A stretch of DNA of 64,000 nucleotides from contig NZ_VFSH01000004.1 of the NCBI RefSeq assembly GCF_006385785.1, positions 48,734 through 112,733 of the forward strand. Reading direction: 5' to 3'. The stretch is from Streptococcus shenyangsis. Its GTDB lineage: Bacteria; Bacillota; Bacilli; Lactobacillales; Streptococcaceae. The position numbers and the translations under genes are program-made. Shown in pieces: positions 20,090-30,600 of the stretch (positions within the stretch are counted from its first letter, which is position 1; the number at the start of each line of letters is the position of its first letter). The notes under the pieces are model-generated. The model did not search any database. It had not been told where the DNA came from and worked only from the letters and a program-made list of their open reading frames with translations.

Positions 20090-21088
20090 ATGACCAAAAC
20101 AATTCTTGTTACAGGTGGGGCTGGCTACATTGGCTCCCATACCGTTAAAGCTCTTTTAAATGCTGGCTACCAGGTGCATGTCCTAGATAATCTCTCTACA
20201 GGAAATCGTTCAGCTGTAGATTGTCGTGCTAGCTTTAAACAACTGGATGTTTATGATGCTAGCGCCTTAAAAACTTATTTGGAAGAAAACAAGATTGACG
20301 CTGTTCTCCATTGTGCGGGTGAGATTGTTGTGAGCGAAAGTATTGAAAATCCAAGTAAATACTTCACTGCCAATGTTGCTGGTATGAACCAAGTTCTCAA
20401 AGTCCTATCTGAAGTTGGCATTCAAAAAATCATGTTCTCTTCGACTGCTTCCCTCTATGGTAATAACTGTATTGACAAGCCAGCTACTGAAGATACCCTA
20501 CTCGACCCTGTCAATCCTTATGCAGAAACAAAATTGATGGGCGAACGAATGATTTACTGGATGGCCAATCGCTATGATTGGAAATATGTCATTTTCCGTT
20601 ACTTTAATGTTGCTGGGGCTGAAATGGATGCTTCAAACGGTCTACGTGTGAAAAATCCAACTCACATCATTCCCAATATCAACAAGACCGCATTGGGACA
20701 AAATGATAGCCTGAAAATATTTGGAGATGACTACGATACACGTGATGGTTCATGTATTCGGGATTACATTCATGTCTTGGACCTTGCACAGGCTCACGTT
20801 AAAGGGATGAATTACCTCTTTCAAGAAGACAGTTCTTCTCAAATCTTTAACTTAGGAACTGAAAAAGGCTATACCGTCAAAGAAATCTTTAAAACTGCTG
20901 AAGAATTACTGAATCAAAAAATACCACACGAAATTGTTGCTCGCCGTGCTGGTGACCCAGCTAGCGTCCTAGCAGACGCATCAAAAGCTAAAAAATATCT
21001 TGATTGGAAGGCTAGCTACTCCCTCGAAGATATCATTTTATCAGATTATCGTTGGCGGATTAAAGAAGGCAAAAACATTTTGGAATAA
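20090..21088 (+). CDS. galE: UDP-glucose 4-epimerase
   Basis: 332 residues, an extended short-chain dehydrogenase fold. It interconverts UDP-glucose and UDP-galactose with bound NAD for galactose use and for capsule or teichoic precursor supply. The Rossmann motif TGGAGYIGSH starts at residue 8; the catalytic YxxxK is Y144-K148 (YAETK), with the FSSTASLYG serine segment before it. It is monocistronic with a consensus promoter and a terminator behind it. No other Leloir genes are adjacent. Confidence 0.95.
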   Translation: MTKTILVTGGAGYIGSHTVKALLNAGYQVHVLDNLSTGNRSAVDCRASFKQLDVYDASALKTYLEENKIDAVLHCAGEIVVSESIENPSKYFTANVAGMNQVLKVLSEVGIQKIMFSSTASLYGNNCIDKPATEDTLLDPVNPYAETKLMGERMIYWMANRYDWKYVIFRYFNVAGAEMDASNGLRVKNPTHIIPNINKTALGQNDSLKIFGDDYDTRDGSCIRDYIHVLDLAQAHVKGMNYLFQEDSSSQIFNLGTEKGYTVKEIFKTAEELLNQKIPHEIVARRAGDPASVLADASKAKKYLDWKASYSLEDIILSDYRWRIKEGKNILE

Positions 21089-21113
21089 ATAACAGAAACA
21101 TCAATAATAAATA

Positions 21114-21167
21114 AAAACACAGACAGATGGCACTTAGTAAATACCAAGTATCATCTATCTGTGTTTT
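21114..21167. terminator. Bidirectional terminator between galE and yidD
   Basis: aaaacacagacagatg and catctatctgtgtttt form a 16-bp stem with one mismatch. A-runs and T-runs on both sides suit termination from either direction. The two flanking genes converge on it. Confidence 0.88.
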
Positions 21168-21185
21168 ATACATTAGAATACAATC

Positions 21186-21422
21186 TTACTTTGAATTTCT
21201 TTTCAAAGTAAAATGGTCTGGCACAGGGTCCTTGCCTGTTTTCGACCAGGGATGGCAACGTAAAATCCGAGCCAAGCCCATCAAGACACCCTTGAAGCCA
21301 TGTTTTTCAATAGCCTGAATCATGTAGTTTGAACAAGTCGGCTCAAAGCGACAAGAGGGTGGAAAGGCTGGTGAGATAAAACGTTGATAAAAGCGCACAG
21401 GCGCTATTAAAATTCGTTTCAT
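21186..21422 (-). CDS. yidD: Membrane protein insertion efficiency factor YidD
   Basis: 78 residues with the typical YidD pattern: amphipathic start ([38 protein letters not shown]) and RILRCHPW with conserved cysteines. YidD assists YidC-dependent insertion of membrane proteins at the inner face of the membrane. Its ATG overlaps the rluB stop by one base, so it is the last gene of the murI-to-yidD cluster. Here it is far from yidC2 (52634). Confidence 0.93.
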   Translation of the reverse strand: MKRILIAPVRFYQRFISPAFPPSCRFEPTCSNYMIQAIEKHGFKGVLMGLARILRCHPWSKTGKDPVPDHFTLKRNSK

Positions 21423-22144
21423 TATTTCTTGGTTACAGCCATGGTATGTAGTTGGCTGATTTCTTTTTTATTAAGACGACGGGATTCTCCTGGACGGAGT
21501 CCTGTCAAGTCTAGATGTCCAAAACGGGTCCGTGACAACTTGTCCACTTGAAGACCGACAGCTTCAAACATCTTTTTAACCTGGTGGTTACGCCCTTCAT
21601 GGATGGTCAACTGCACCACAGAGCGGTTTTTGACTGGATCCACTTTGAGAATTTCATAAACAGCTGGCTTGGTTTTCTTGCCATCAATCTCAAGTCCACG
21701 GGTCAAGGGGCGGAGATTATCCTTATTGGCCACACCTTTAACACGCGCGACATAGACCTTGTCAATCTCATTACGAGGGTGAATCATCTCATCCGTAAAA
21801 TCTCCGTCATTGGTCAAAATCAAAACACCTGATGTATCCCAGTCCAAACGACCTACAGGGTAAATGCGCTCTTTCACGTTGGGCAAGAGGTCGACAACCG
21901 TCTTGCGGCCCTTGTCATCTGTCACACTGGAAATGACACCTCGTGGTTTGTTAAGCAGATAATAAACCTTTTCTTCGTTGTAGATAGGTTGACCTTCCAC
22001 TTCGACCTTGTCGCCTGACTTGATGGTGGTTGCTAGTTCACGCACTACTTGGCCATTGACCGTCACCAAGCCTTGCTTGATCAACTCTTCTGCTTTTCTC
22101 CTACTGGCCACACCTGCGTGGGCAATATACTTATTGATTCTCAT
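21422..22144 (-). CDS. rluB: 23S rRNA pseudouridine synthase RluB-type
   Basis: 240 residues. An N-terminal S4 RNA-binding domain ([22 protein letters not shown]) is followed by the RsuA-family catalytic core with [20 protein letters not shown], whose Asp is the catalytic residue. It isomerises a uridine in the 23S peptidyl-transferase region (family knowledge). It overlaps scpB by 14 bases, and the scpAB-rluB grouping is common in Firmicutes. Confidence 0.94.
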   Translation of the reverse strand: MRINKYIAHAGVASRRKAEELIKQGLVTVNGQVVRELATTIKSGDKVEVEGQPIYNEEKVYYLLNKPRGVISSVTDDKGRKTVVDLLPNVKERIYPVGRLDWDTSGVLILTNDGDFTDEMIHPRNEIDKVYVARVKGVANKDNLRPLTRGLEIDGKKTKPAVYEILKVDPVKNRSVVQLTIHEGRNHQVKKMFEAVGLQVDKLSRTRFGHLDLTGLRPGESRRLNKKEISQLHTMAVTKK

Positions 22145-22700
22145 CTTCTTCTATCCTTTCACCAAATAATTGGCTTTCTTGGGCTTGAATCTCAAGCTCA
22201 TCAATCACTGGTAATTCTTCCAAATGGTTAATTCCCATGTAATCTAGGAAATAATCTGTTGTCACATAGAGGTTGGGGCGCCCCAACACTTCTTTTTTCC
22301 CGTCTTCCTTTATAAGGTCAAAAGCCTGCAACTTTGCCAAGGCCCCACTCGAGTTGACCCCACGGATGGCATCAATTTCGATACGCGTAATAGGCTGCTT
22401 ATAGGCAATGATGGACAAGGTCTCAAGGGCAGCCCGAGACAAGCTCTGGTTGATAGGTGCCTTAGAGTATTCCTTCAAAATCTCTGCAAATTGAGGCTTG
22501 GTCACCAATCTATAAGCGCCCCCTGTCTCAATCAGAGCCAAACTGGAATCTGGATCCTTTTCATACTTCTGGACTAATTTTTCTAAACTCTGCTGGATGC
22601 CTGTCGGTGGCAAAGAGAGGAGTTCAGCTAACTGGCGGACTCTAATCCCATCTTCACCCGCTACAAACAAGAGCGCTTCTATTTTTGCTAAAGTACTCAT
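22131..22700 (-). CDS. scpB: Chromosome segregation and condensation protein ScpB
   Basis: 189 residues with paired winged-helix domains ([21 protein letters not shown] and then [21 protein letters not shown], the signature segment). ScpB binds ScpA, which bridges the SMC heads in the condensin complex. It follows scpA after 18 bases and overlaps rluB. Confidence 0.97.
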   Translation of the reverse strand: MSTLAKIEALLFVAGEDGIRVRQLAELLSLPPTGIQQSLEKLVQKYEKDPDSSLALIETGGAYRLVTKPQFAEILKEYSKAPINQSLSRAALETLSIIAYKQPITRIEIDAIRGVNSSGALAKLQAFDLIKEDGKKEVLGRPNLYVTTDYFLDYMGINHLEELPVIDELEIQAQESQLFGERIEEDENQ

Positions 22701-22718
22701 CTTTCCTCTCTATCAAGT

Positions 22719-23447
22719 CTAGCTTTGGGCCACTTGACTTTCTTCCTTCTTTTCCATGAGATAGATATCTCCGAAACTTTCCTCTTGCACAAGGAGCAGC
22801 TCCTGGGTTTTGGTTAACTCTAGGGTTGCCAAAAAGAGGGTAATGACCTCTTGGACATTCTGGGCTTCCTTAAACAAATCCTGCAAGCGCAATTGATCTC
22901 GTCCAGTCAAAGACTCTTTCACGATAAGCATCATGTCCTCAATCTTATACTCATCCCGCAAGATAGTCGTGTGATTCTGTGCAAACTCCTCTTTTTTCTT
23001 TGCTAGGATATTTGAAAAAGCCAAAAAGAGGTCAATGGTCGTCTTGTCATGCACAAGCTCCGCATCTTCGTAAATCAACTCTGTCGGCGCTTTGGAATAA
23101 TACTGGGCCCGTTCTTGGTGCTTGGCTTCCAAGTGCTCTCCCAAGAGCTTGAACTTGCGGTATTCTTCGATTTGGGAAAGAAGATCCTGCTCCAGATCAT
23201 CCTCCAAGTCTGTCACTTCTGCTACCTTTGGAAGGAGCTTGCGGCTCTTGATCAGCATGAGCTGACTGGCCATGACCATGTACTCACCCGTCACTTCCAG
23301 ACGCATAGCCTGCAGGGTTGAGACATAGGCTAGATACTGTTCGATGACTTCCGTAATGGGCACATCATAGATATCCATCTGATACTTAGAAACCAGATGC
23401 AAGAGCAAGTCCAGGGGCCCTTCAAAATCTTTTAATTTAATATCCAT
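22719..23447 (-). CDS. scpA: Segregation and condensation protein ScpA (kleisin)
   Basis: 242 residues. The kleisin start [25 protein letters not shown] is diagnostic, and a charged central helix and C-terminal winged helix follow. It links the two SMC head domains together with ScpB. Its ATG overlaps the stop of the XerD-like gene by one base (TAATG type). Confidence 0.97.
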   Translation of the reverse strand: MDIKLKDFEGPLDLLLHLVSKYQMDIYDVPITEVIEQYLAYVSTLQAMRLEVTGEYMVMASQLMLIKSRKLLPKVAEVTDLEDDLEQDLLSQIEEYRKFKLLGEHLEAKHQERAQYYSKAPTELIYEDAELVHDKTTIDLFLAFSNILAKKKEEFAQNHTTILRDEYKIEDMMLIVKESLTGRDQLRLQDLFKEAQNVQEVITLFLATLELTKTQELLLVQEESFGDIYLMEKKEESQVAQS

Positions 23448-24187
23448 TATCTATATTTTTCTAAGGTCAGGACTGTTTTTAATCCTAATTTTTTTGCAAT
23501 TTCGTACAAATCGACCTTGTTTTCTATTTGTCTTAGAATGAACTGTTCCCGTAAGGCTTGGGCTGATAAGGCTGGAAAACCTTTCTCCTTGACAAAAGAC
23601 TCTAGCTGACGGAAGGCCCACTGGCGAGAATAGGCTTTCCCTCCTCTTTCAAAAAGATAGGTCTGGCCCATTAAGGGTTCCAATTCTGAAAGCAAGGTTG
23701 TGGGAATGGTGACAATCCTCTGTTGGGAAGCCTTCTTGATTCGCAACACCTGAAAATCCAGATTGATATCCTCAACCTTGAGAGCTAAAATCTCACTCGG
23801 CAAGAGCCCCATTTCTAGGATTAAGAGCGCTAGCAAGCGACCCGCTGGATAGTCACTTTCTTGCCAAAAAGAGTTTAGGTCTAACAGTTCTGGCTTTTCG
23901 GTCTTCTTTTCAGCTTGTTTAGCTAATTCCAAGCGGTAAAAGCTGTCCACTTCTCCTTTTTGATAGAGAAAGTAGAGAAATTGGTTACAGGCCGAAATCT
24001 TCCGCTTCTGGGCGCTGATTTTTAGATTGGCTAGCTGGGCTTGGTAAATCTTGAGACTGGTCTCAGAAATCCGCTCGCCTACCAAATCTAAAAATTGTTC
24101 CAGATCATACCTATAGGACTGCTTGGAATTAGCAGACAAGCCCTGTTTTTCCTCTAAAAAGGCTGAAATCCTGTCTCTCATTTGCAT
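23447..24187 (-). CDS. XerD-like tyrosine recombinase homologue with altered active site
   Basis: 246 residues: a core-binding N-terminus and a phage-integrase-type C-terminus. Against the usual R-HxxR-Y set, the first Arg (GLR-x-SEL in real Xer proteins) is Leu129 in GLLPSEI, and the His of HxLRH is Gln in QALREQ, while the second Arg and a near-terminal Tyr245 (EKYR) remain. Streptococcal XerD-like proteins are known as a separate subfamily with incomplete catalytic residues. Recombination of dif is unlikely; the role is unknown. It lies between the CBS gene (10-base overlap) and scpA, suggesting a link with chromosome segregation. Confidence 0.88.
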   Translation of the reverse strand: MQMRDRISAFLEEKQGLSANSKQSYRYDLEQFLDLVGERISETSLKIYQAQLANLKISAQKRKISACNQFLYFLYQKGEVDSFYRLELAKQAEKKTEKPELLDLNSFWQESDYPAGRLLALLILEMGLLPSEILALKVEDINLDFQVLRIKKASQQRIVTIPTTLLSELEPLMGQTYLFERGGKAYSRQWAFRQLESFVKEKGFPALSAQALREQFILRQIENKVDLYEIAKKLGLKTVLTLEKYR

Positions 24188-24639
24188 CGAATCTCATATT
24201 CCTTACTAAAGTCATGCAAGAGGGCATTGACTGCCTTGAGGATAGACTTGCGCGTGATAATCCCTTGGAAAATCCCTGACGCATCCACAACCGGCAAGAA
24301 GGACTCATCTACCAGCTTGTGCAAGACCTCTGTAATGGTAAAATCTGGCGAGACGACCGCTACGTCCGTTCTCGTCATATGAACGATATCCGTATCTGCC
24401 ATGATTTCTTGACTCAAGTCATGCTCCATCTGATAAGCCATAATATCTCTGAGCCCAATCGTCCCAACAAACTGTTTTTCATCTGTTACAACAGGAACAC
24501 GGGTATAGGTCATCTGACTGAGCAAAAGGGTCGCATGATCCGCATTGTGAGTATCAATCAACACGGCTAGATTTTCAGCAGGAGTCAAAAAAGTTTCCTC
24601 CTGTCCCAACAAGAAAGTCTCAAACTCCTTGGCAATCAT
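24178..24639 (-). CDS. CBS-domain protein (CbpB/DarB-like)
   Basis: 153 residues made of two CBS motifs (TRVPVVTDEKQFVGTIGLRDI and SFLPVVDASGIFQGIITRKSIL) with nothing else attached. This size and layout match the stand-alone CBS proteins CbpB/DarB (YkuL), which bind c-di-AMP and regulate the stringent-response enzyme or pyruvate carboxylase in other Firmicutes. Here that role is inference. It overlaps the phosphodiesterase gene by ATGA. Confidence 0.85.
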   Translation of the reverse strand: MIAKEFETFLLGQEETFLTPAENLAVLIDTHNADHATLLLSQMTYTRVPVVTDEKQFVGTIGLRDIMAYQMEHDLSQEIMADTDIVHMTRTDVAVVSPDFTITEVLHKLVDESFLPVVDASGIFQGIITRKSILKAVNALLHDFSKEYEIRCK

Positions 24640-25157
24640 CGGCTAAACTCCTTGGACAAGCCCGGATACACCTCATGGTCTCGTGTCAAAAAGTCCACTT
24701 TGAAATAACTGTCATCAATCTCCACACGGGCATAGAGACATTCTCTGATGGTCCCACGCGGCTGACTGATAGAACCAGGATTTAAAAAGAGGGTCTTTCC
24801 TTCCATCCAAGCGCTTGGCACATGCAAGTGACCATAAAGGCAGATATCGGCCTCTTCTTCCTGAGCCCAGTAGTCCAACTTTTGAAAGTTGAAATTGATG
24901 TCAAACAAGTGACCATGGGTTTGGATAATCTTGGTCGAACCAAGCTCAGTCACCAAACGTTCTGGGTAGCCGGCGTAGAAGTCCATGTTCCCTTTAACAA
25001 CACGGATGCCTTCCCAAAGAGGAGAATCAGGACGTAGTTCAGAATCGCCGTTATGAAAAACGGCATCAACTTTGCCTACATAGCGATCACGGATTTCTTC
25101 CACAATCAAGCTATCGCCATGGGAATCGCTCATTACAATGATGGTTTGCTTTGCCAT
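24636..25157 (-). CDS. YfcE/MJ0936-type metallophosphodiesterase
   Basis: 173 residues of the calcineurin-like phosphoesterase fold: [30 protein letters not shown] and YGHLHVP supply the two-metal site. The natural substrate of this small family is uncertain. It overlaps the rdgB-type gene by 25 bases and the CBS gene by 4, so it is translated within one operon. Confidence 0.92.
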   Translation of the reverse strand: MAKQTIIVMSDSHGDSLIVEEIRDRYVGKVDAVFHNGDSELRPDSPLWEGIRVVKGNMDFYAGYPERLVTELGSTKIIQTHGHLFDINFNFQKLDYWAQEEEADICLYGHLHVPSAWMEGKTLFLNPGSISQPRGTIRECLYARVEIDDSYFKVDFLTRDHEVYPGLSKEFSR

Positions 25158-26104
25158 GATGGAAATACCTCCAAAAGTTTCTTAACGGCTAAGGCACGGT
25201 GAGATTGACTATTTTTTTCTTCAAGGGTTAATTCAGCTGATGACTTGCCTGTCTCTCCTACAAGGAAGAGAGGATCGTAACCAAATCCATTTTCACCCTT
25301 AGGTTCAAAGTTAATGTAGCCTGGCCAGTCTGCTTCAACAACCAAGCTTTCCTTGTTTGGACTGGCTACCACTAGGGTTGTATGGAACTGAGCCGAACGA
25401 TCCTTGAGTTCAAAGACCATGGCCAATTCGTGCAAGAGTTTGGCATTGTTTTCCCGGTCAGTTGCTCCCACACCTGCGAAACGAGCTGACCAGACACCTG
25501 GCAAGCCACCAAGGACATCGACCTTGAGACCTGAGTCATCTGCCAAAACCATCTTGCCCGTTAATTGAGAAATAGTTTCTGCCTTGAGACGGGCATTTTC
25601 TTCAAAGGTCATGCCTGTTTCAGCTACTTCAGGCAAGTCAGGATAGTCATTAAGATTTTCCACATCGTAGCCTAACTTATCAAAGATAGCTCGGAATTCC
25701 TTGGTCTTGCCCTCGTTACGAGTCGCAATCAATAAGGTTTCTCTAACTTTGCTTGTCTCAAAGAAATCATGAACATTGACCCCTTCTTTAGGCAATTCCA
25801 CATGCAGGAGTTGCCCATTTTCAACTAAGAGTAAAGCCCCCTGACGTTGGATGACTTCCACATTTCGTCCCATTTCTTGGTTGAGGATATCTACCACAAA
25901 AGACAATAAACGGTAGAGAGAACCATAGCGTAAAACAGTAACAGAAACAGGAAAACCTCGATCCTCATCTCGAAATCTTTGGGCAAACTCCAATAGAGGA
26001 AAATCCAAGTCATCATCCGTCAACGTCCGGACACCACCAAAAATACCATAGGACCCGACATACCAGTCCTGTTCATCCTTATATTCATAAATTTTATTTG
26101 TCAT
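25133..26104 (-). CDS. rdgB: XTP/dITP diphosphatase (RdgB/Ham1) with N-terminal extension
   Basis: 323 residues from the ATG at 26104, which overlaps the murI stop as ATGA. An upstream in-frame ATG at 26143 would lie inside murI and is less likely. The Ham1 domain starts near residue 125 ([14 protein letters not shown]) and includes [22 protein letters not shown] split over the active site, then FGYDPLF and SHRALA. It hydrolyses non-canonical purine triphosphates to keep them out of DNA. The roughly 120-residue N-terminal part has no clear relative outside streptococci that I recognise. Confidence 0.92.
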   Translation of the reverse strand: MTNKIYEYKDEQDWYVGSYGIFGGVRTLTDDDLDFPLLEFAQRFRDEDRGFPVSVTVLRYGSLYRLLSFVVDILNQEMGRNVEVIQRQGALLLVENGQLLHVELPKEGVNVHDFFETSKVRETLLIATRNEGKTKEFRAIFDKLGYDVENLNDYPDLPEVAETGMTFEENARLKAETISQLTGKMVLADDSGLKVDVLGGLPGVWSARFAGVGATDRENNAKLLHELAMVFELKDRSAQFHTTLVVASPNKESLVVEADWPGYINFEPKGENGFGYDPLFLVGETGKSSAELTLEEKNSQSHRALAVKKLLEVFPSWQSKPSL

Positions 26105-26895
26105 AATTCTACATGCTCCACATGAATCTCTTTTTCCAGCCATTCTTCACCAATTTGTGCAAAACTTTGGCTACTGGCTGTTGTGTAAAAACGGTGATTA
26201 AGTGGTCCAGCATCGCGACCACGATTGATTTCAAAATAATTGAGTAAGACTGAAATGTCCCGTACGCACTCTGCTCCACTATCGATGAGCTGAACCTTGG
26301 GCCCCATTACATTTTGTATGATGGGGCGAAGGAGCGGATAATGGGTACAGCCCAAAATAAGACTATCCACCTTTCCAACCAAGGGACGCAGGGTTTCATA
26401 GACCACTTTCTTGGTGACACTGGTTGACAGGGCACCCGACTCCACCAAGGGAGCAAACTTGGGACAGGCCAAACTTTCCACTTGTAAATCTGGATCCAGA
26501 TCATGGATTTTCTGACGGTAGATGTCTGATTGTACCGTCATGGGTGTTCCAATCACTCCGATTTTCCCACCTTGACTGGACTTGATGGCTGCTGAAGCTC
26601 CTGGCAAAATCACACCCAAGACAGGAATATCTAGTTGAGCCTTGATTTCTTCCCATACGACCGCAGTCGCAGTGTTACAAGCAATGACAATCATTTTGAC
26701 ATTCTTGGTCAAGAGAAAGTTAACCAACTGCCAAGTATATTCACGAATTTGCTCAGCAGGACGGGGACCATAGGGAGCCCGCGCCGAATCTCCAATATAG
26801 ACGATTTCTTCATGAGGAAGCTGGCGCATGAGCTCACGCACAACGGTCAAGCCCCCGACACCCGAATCCAAAAAACCAATTGGTCGATTATCCAT
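26101..26895 (-). CDS. murI: Glutamate racemase
   Basis: 264 residues. It makes D-glutamate for peptidoglycan. The two catalytic cysteines are present: Cys73 in IACNTATA and Cys183 in [19 protein letters not shown] opens the fold. It is the first gene of the operon that runs to yidD. The next gene starts in its stop codon. Confidence 0.97.
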   Translation of the reverse strand: MDNRPIGFLDSGVGGLTVVRELMRQLPHEEIVYIGDSARAPYGPRPAEQIREYTWQLVNFLLTKNVKMIVIACNTATAVVWEEIKAQLDIPVLGVILPGASAAIKSSQGGKIGVIGTPMTVQSDIYRQKIHDLDPDLQVESLACPKFAPLVESGALSTSVTKKVVYETLRPLVGKVDSLILGCTHYPLLRPIIQNVMGPKVQLIDSGAECVRDISVLLNYFEINRGRDAGPLNHRFYTTASSQSFAQIGEEWLEKEIHVEHVEL

Positions 26896-27059
26896 ACAGT
26901 CTTCTTTCTAGTCTTTTTTCTGATTGATAGTTCATTATGATTACTGTTTCTTATGAACTATATGACGGCCTAATCAACAACTATCTCTCTTAATCATAAT
27001 CAAATATCAATAGAATGCAAGGAAAAAGTCTCATTCCTAAACCATAGTCAACATAGTGA

Positions 27060-27094
27060 GAAGTCTGGAACTTTCATCCCAGACTTTTCCTTAT
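27060..27094. terminator. Hairpin after the UPF0154 gene
   Basis: agtctgg / ccagact with a 10-base loop directly after the minus-strand stop at 27095. The T-run is better on the plus strand (ttttcctt) than on the minus, so its terminator strength for this gene is uncertain. Confidence 0.5.
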
Positions 27095-27343
27095 TTATTT
27101 TTTCTTTTTATTGTTAGCAAGGGCTGCTTTTTGTTGGCGGATGATTTGGTGGTAAACTTGTTGTACCTTAGCTTCGCTTGGTTTTTGACCATTTGCACTC
27201 AAAAGAGTACGAACTGCTTCAGCATTCAAACGTGGGTTGTCAGCGAATTCTTTTTCGATTTGCTTACGAACCAAGTACATTCCTCCAAGAGCTCCTCCTA
27301 GAAAAGCTAGCACAATCAATACAATTGCTAATAGTAAATCCAT
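27095..27343 (-). CDS. UPF0154 (YneF-like) single-pass membrane protein
   Basis: 82 residues from the second of two adjacent ATGs (27346, 27343), chosen because the AGGAG ribosome site then has better spacing. One N-terminal membrane helix ([23 protein letters not shown]) is followed by a short basic cytosolic domain ending in KKKK. The family is widespread in Firmicutes and its function is not established. Confidence 0.9.
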
Positions 27344-27506
27344 CATATTTCTCCTGTTTCTTTTTGAGTCTCTTTCATTATAACACAAAGAAGGCGAACT
27401 GACTAGTTTGTTTTACGCTTACATCTACTGTGATTTCCTAATTAATTAGCAAATACTTCATACTTAGTAAAACTTAGTAAAATAAGCCCATTTTCCTTGA
27501 AAGCCC

Positions 27507-27535
27507 TTGCAATAGTTCTATTTATTTGTTATATT
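27507..27535 (+). promoter_or_regulatory. Promoter of the fucosidase gene
   Basis: -35 TTGCAA (27507-27512), 17 bases, then -10 TATATT (27530-27535). Transcription would start near 27542. Confidence 0.7.
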
Positions 27536-27592
27536 AAAATTACCTGAAAACATCACACATATTTCTGCAAGACTTATTTTTTTAAAAGATAA

Positions 27593-27606
27593 TGTATGCG
27601 CTTACA
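27593..27606. promoter_or_regulatory. cre-like CcpA site in the fucosidase leader
   Basis: TGTATGCGCTTACA fits the cre consensus TGWNANCGNTNWCA with one mismatch and is nearly palindromic. It lies about 50 bases downstream of the expected transcription start, where CcpA could block elongation. Confidence 0.7.
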
Positions 27607-27627
27607 GATTGAAGAAAGGAGAATTTT

Positions 27628-30600
27628 GTGGATAAGAAATATTGGGAAAAATCCTGCAAGTATAGCATCCGAAAATTGAGCATCGGAGCTGCCTCTGTTT
27701 TACTAGGAGCTGTTTTTTTAGCAGCACAGGGTGTGGCTGCTGATGGTATCGAGATTCCGAAAAGTGAGGCAACAATTACTGAAACCTCTGCTAAACCGGA
27801 CACGAAAGTAGAGGAAGTTCTTGCTTCTAACACTGAGACTCAGCCTATAGCTGAATCAGCTGAAAAGCAAACAAACTTAGAGCCCGAACCACCTCAAACT
27901 GCTAGTCAGTCAGAGACAAGTGCTACTACCGCCCCTGCTGAAAATAAGGAGAGCGAGAAACCAGAACTTCCTGTGAACAAACAAGAACATTACGAACTAC
28001 ATTACAACCAACCAACTGCTCCTTCCTATGACGGATGGGAAAAACAAGCCCTTCCAGTCGGAAATGGAGAAATGGGTGCCAAGGTTTTCGGACTCATCGG
28101 TGAAGAAAGAATCCAGTACAACGAAAAAACACTTTGGTCTGGAGGCCCACAGCCAGATAGTCAAGACTACAACGGGGGAAACTACAAGGACCGCTACAAA
28201 GTCTTAGCTGAAATCCGTAAGGCCTTAGAAGACGGTGACCGTCAAAAAGCCAAACAACTAGCAGAGAGAAATTTGGTTGGTCCAAACAATTCCCAATATG
28301 GACGTTATTTAGCCTTTGGTGATGTATCCATGGTTTTCAATAACCAGAAAAAGGGGCTGGATACAGTAACAGATTATCACCGTGGTTTGGATATCTCAGA
28401 AGCCACTACAACAACTTCTTACACCCAAGATGGAACAACCTTCAAACGTGAAACCTTCTCCAGCTATCCTGATGATGTCACCGTGACCCACTTGACTAAA
28501 AAGGGAGATAAGACGCTTGATTTTACCCTTTGGAATACCTTAACAGAAGACCTAATTGCTAATGGACAGTATTCTCGGGATAATTCTAATTACAAAAAAG
28601 GTACTATCAGTGTAGATTCTAATGGTATTTTACTCAAGGGAACTGTCAAAGACAATGGTCTGAAATTTGCTTCTTATCTTGGTATCAAGACAGATGGACA
28701 AGTCACTGCTCAAGATGGTTATTTGACAGTTAAAGGAGCAAGCTATGCAACACTGCTACTCAGCGCAAAGACTAATTTTGCTCAAAATCCGGAAACCAAT
28801 TACCGCAAGGATATTGATGTAGAAAAAACTGTCAAATCTATCGTTGAAGCCGCTAAAGCCAAAGACTATGAGACTCTGAAAAATGATCACATCAAGGATT
28901 ACCAAAGCCTTTTCAACCGTGTTCAATTAAACCTCGGCGGTAGCAAGTCTAACCAAACTACAAAAGAAGCTCTCCAAACCTATAATCCAACAAAAGGTCA
29001 AAAGCTAGAAGAACTCTTCTTCCAATACGGACGTTATCTACTGATCAGTTCTTCTCGTAATCGGACAGATGCCCTCCCTGCCAACTTGCAAGGAGTCTGG
29101 AATGCTGTAGATAATCCACCTTGGAACTCAGACTACCACCTCAATGTCAACCTACAGATGAACTATTGGCCTGCCTACATGAGCAATCTCGCAGAAACGG
29201 CTAAGCCAATGATCAATTATATCGATGACATGCGCTACTATGGCCGTATCGCTGCTAAGGAATACGCTGGTATCGAGTCCAAAGAAGGTCAAGAAAATGG
29301 TTGGCTGGTTCATACTCAGGCGACACCATTTGGCTGGACTACTCCTGGTTGGAACTACTATTGGGGTTGGTCTCCTGCTGCCAATGCTTGGATGATGCAG
29401 AACGTCTATGACTACTACAAATTCACCAAGGATGAAACTTATCTTAAAGAAAAGATTTATCCAATGCTCAAGGAAACAGCCAAGTTCTGGAATTCCTTCT
29501 TGCACTACGACAAGGCTAGTGACCGCTGGGTTTCTTCTCCATCCTACTCACCAGAACATGGAAACATCACGATTGGGAATACCTTTGACCAATCTCTAGT
29601 TTGGCAGCTATTCCACGACTATATGGAAGCAGCCAATCATCTGAAGATAGACCAAGACTTGGTGACAGAAGTGAAGGCTAAATTTGACAAGTTAAAACCT
29701 CTTCACATCAACCAAGACGGTCGTATCAAGGAATGGTACGAGGAAGACAGCCCGCAATTCACCAACGAAGGCATTGAAAACCACCACCGCCATGTTTCCC
29801 ATCTAGTTGGTCTCTTCCCAGGTACTCTATTTGGCAAGGATCAGCCTGAATATCTAGAAGCTGCACGCGCAACCCTCAACCACCGTGGAGATGGTGGTAC
29901 TGGTTGGTCTAAGGCCAATAAAATCAACCTCTGGGCCCGTCTCCTAGATGGAAATCGTGCCCACCGTTTGTTGGCAGAACAGCTCAGATCTTCAACCCTA
30001 GAAAATCTCTGGGATACGCACGCGCCTTTCCAAATTGATGGAAACTTTGGTGCAACCAGCGGTATGGCAGAAATGCTCCTTCAATCTCACACAGGCTACA
30101 TTGCCCCATTACCAGCCCTTCCAGATGCCTGGAAAGACGGGCAAGTCTCAGGCTTAGTCACTCGTGGTAACTTTGAAGTCAGCATGAAATGGAAAGAGAA
30201 AAATCTTGAAACGCTATCTTTCCTTTCTAATGTGGGTGGAGACTTAGTCGTAGACTATCCAAATATCGAAGCTAGTATTATCAAGATTAATGGCAAGGAA
30301 GTTCAAGCTAGTCGCCTCAAAGATAACCGTATCCAACTTGCGACTCAAAAAGGTGATGTCATTACCTTTGAAAACTTCCCTGGACGAGTGACTCGCTTAT
30401 CAGCCCTTCGAAAAGATTCCGTCACAGCTGAACTTGACTTTAACACAGTTGAAGGAGCAAGTCATTATGTCATCCGACGAGAAAGCAAGGATGAAAACAG
30501 TCAAACTCCTAGCGTTCGTGAGTTTATCACCAACCAAACTCACTTTATCGATCGCTCGATTGATTCTAGCCATGCCTATACTTATACCGTTAAGGCTATG

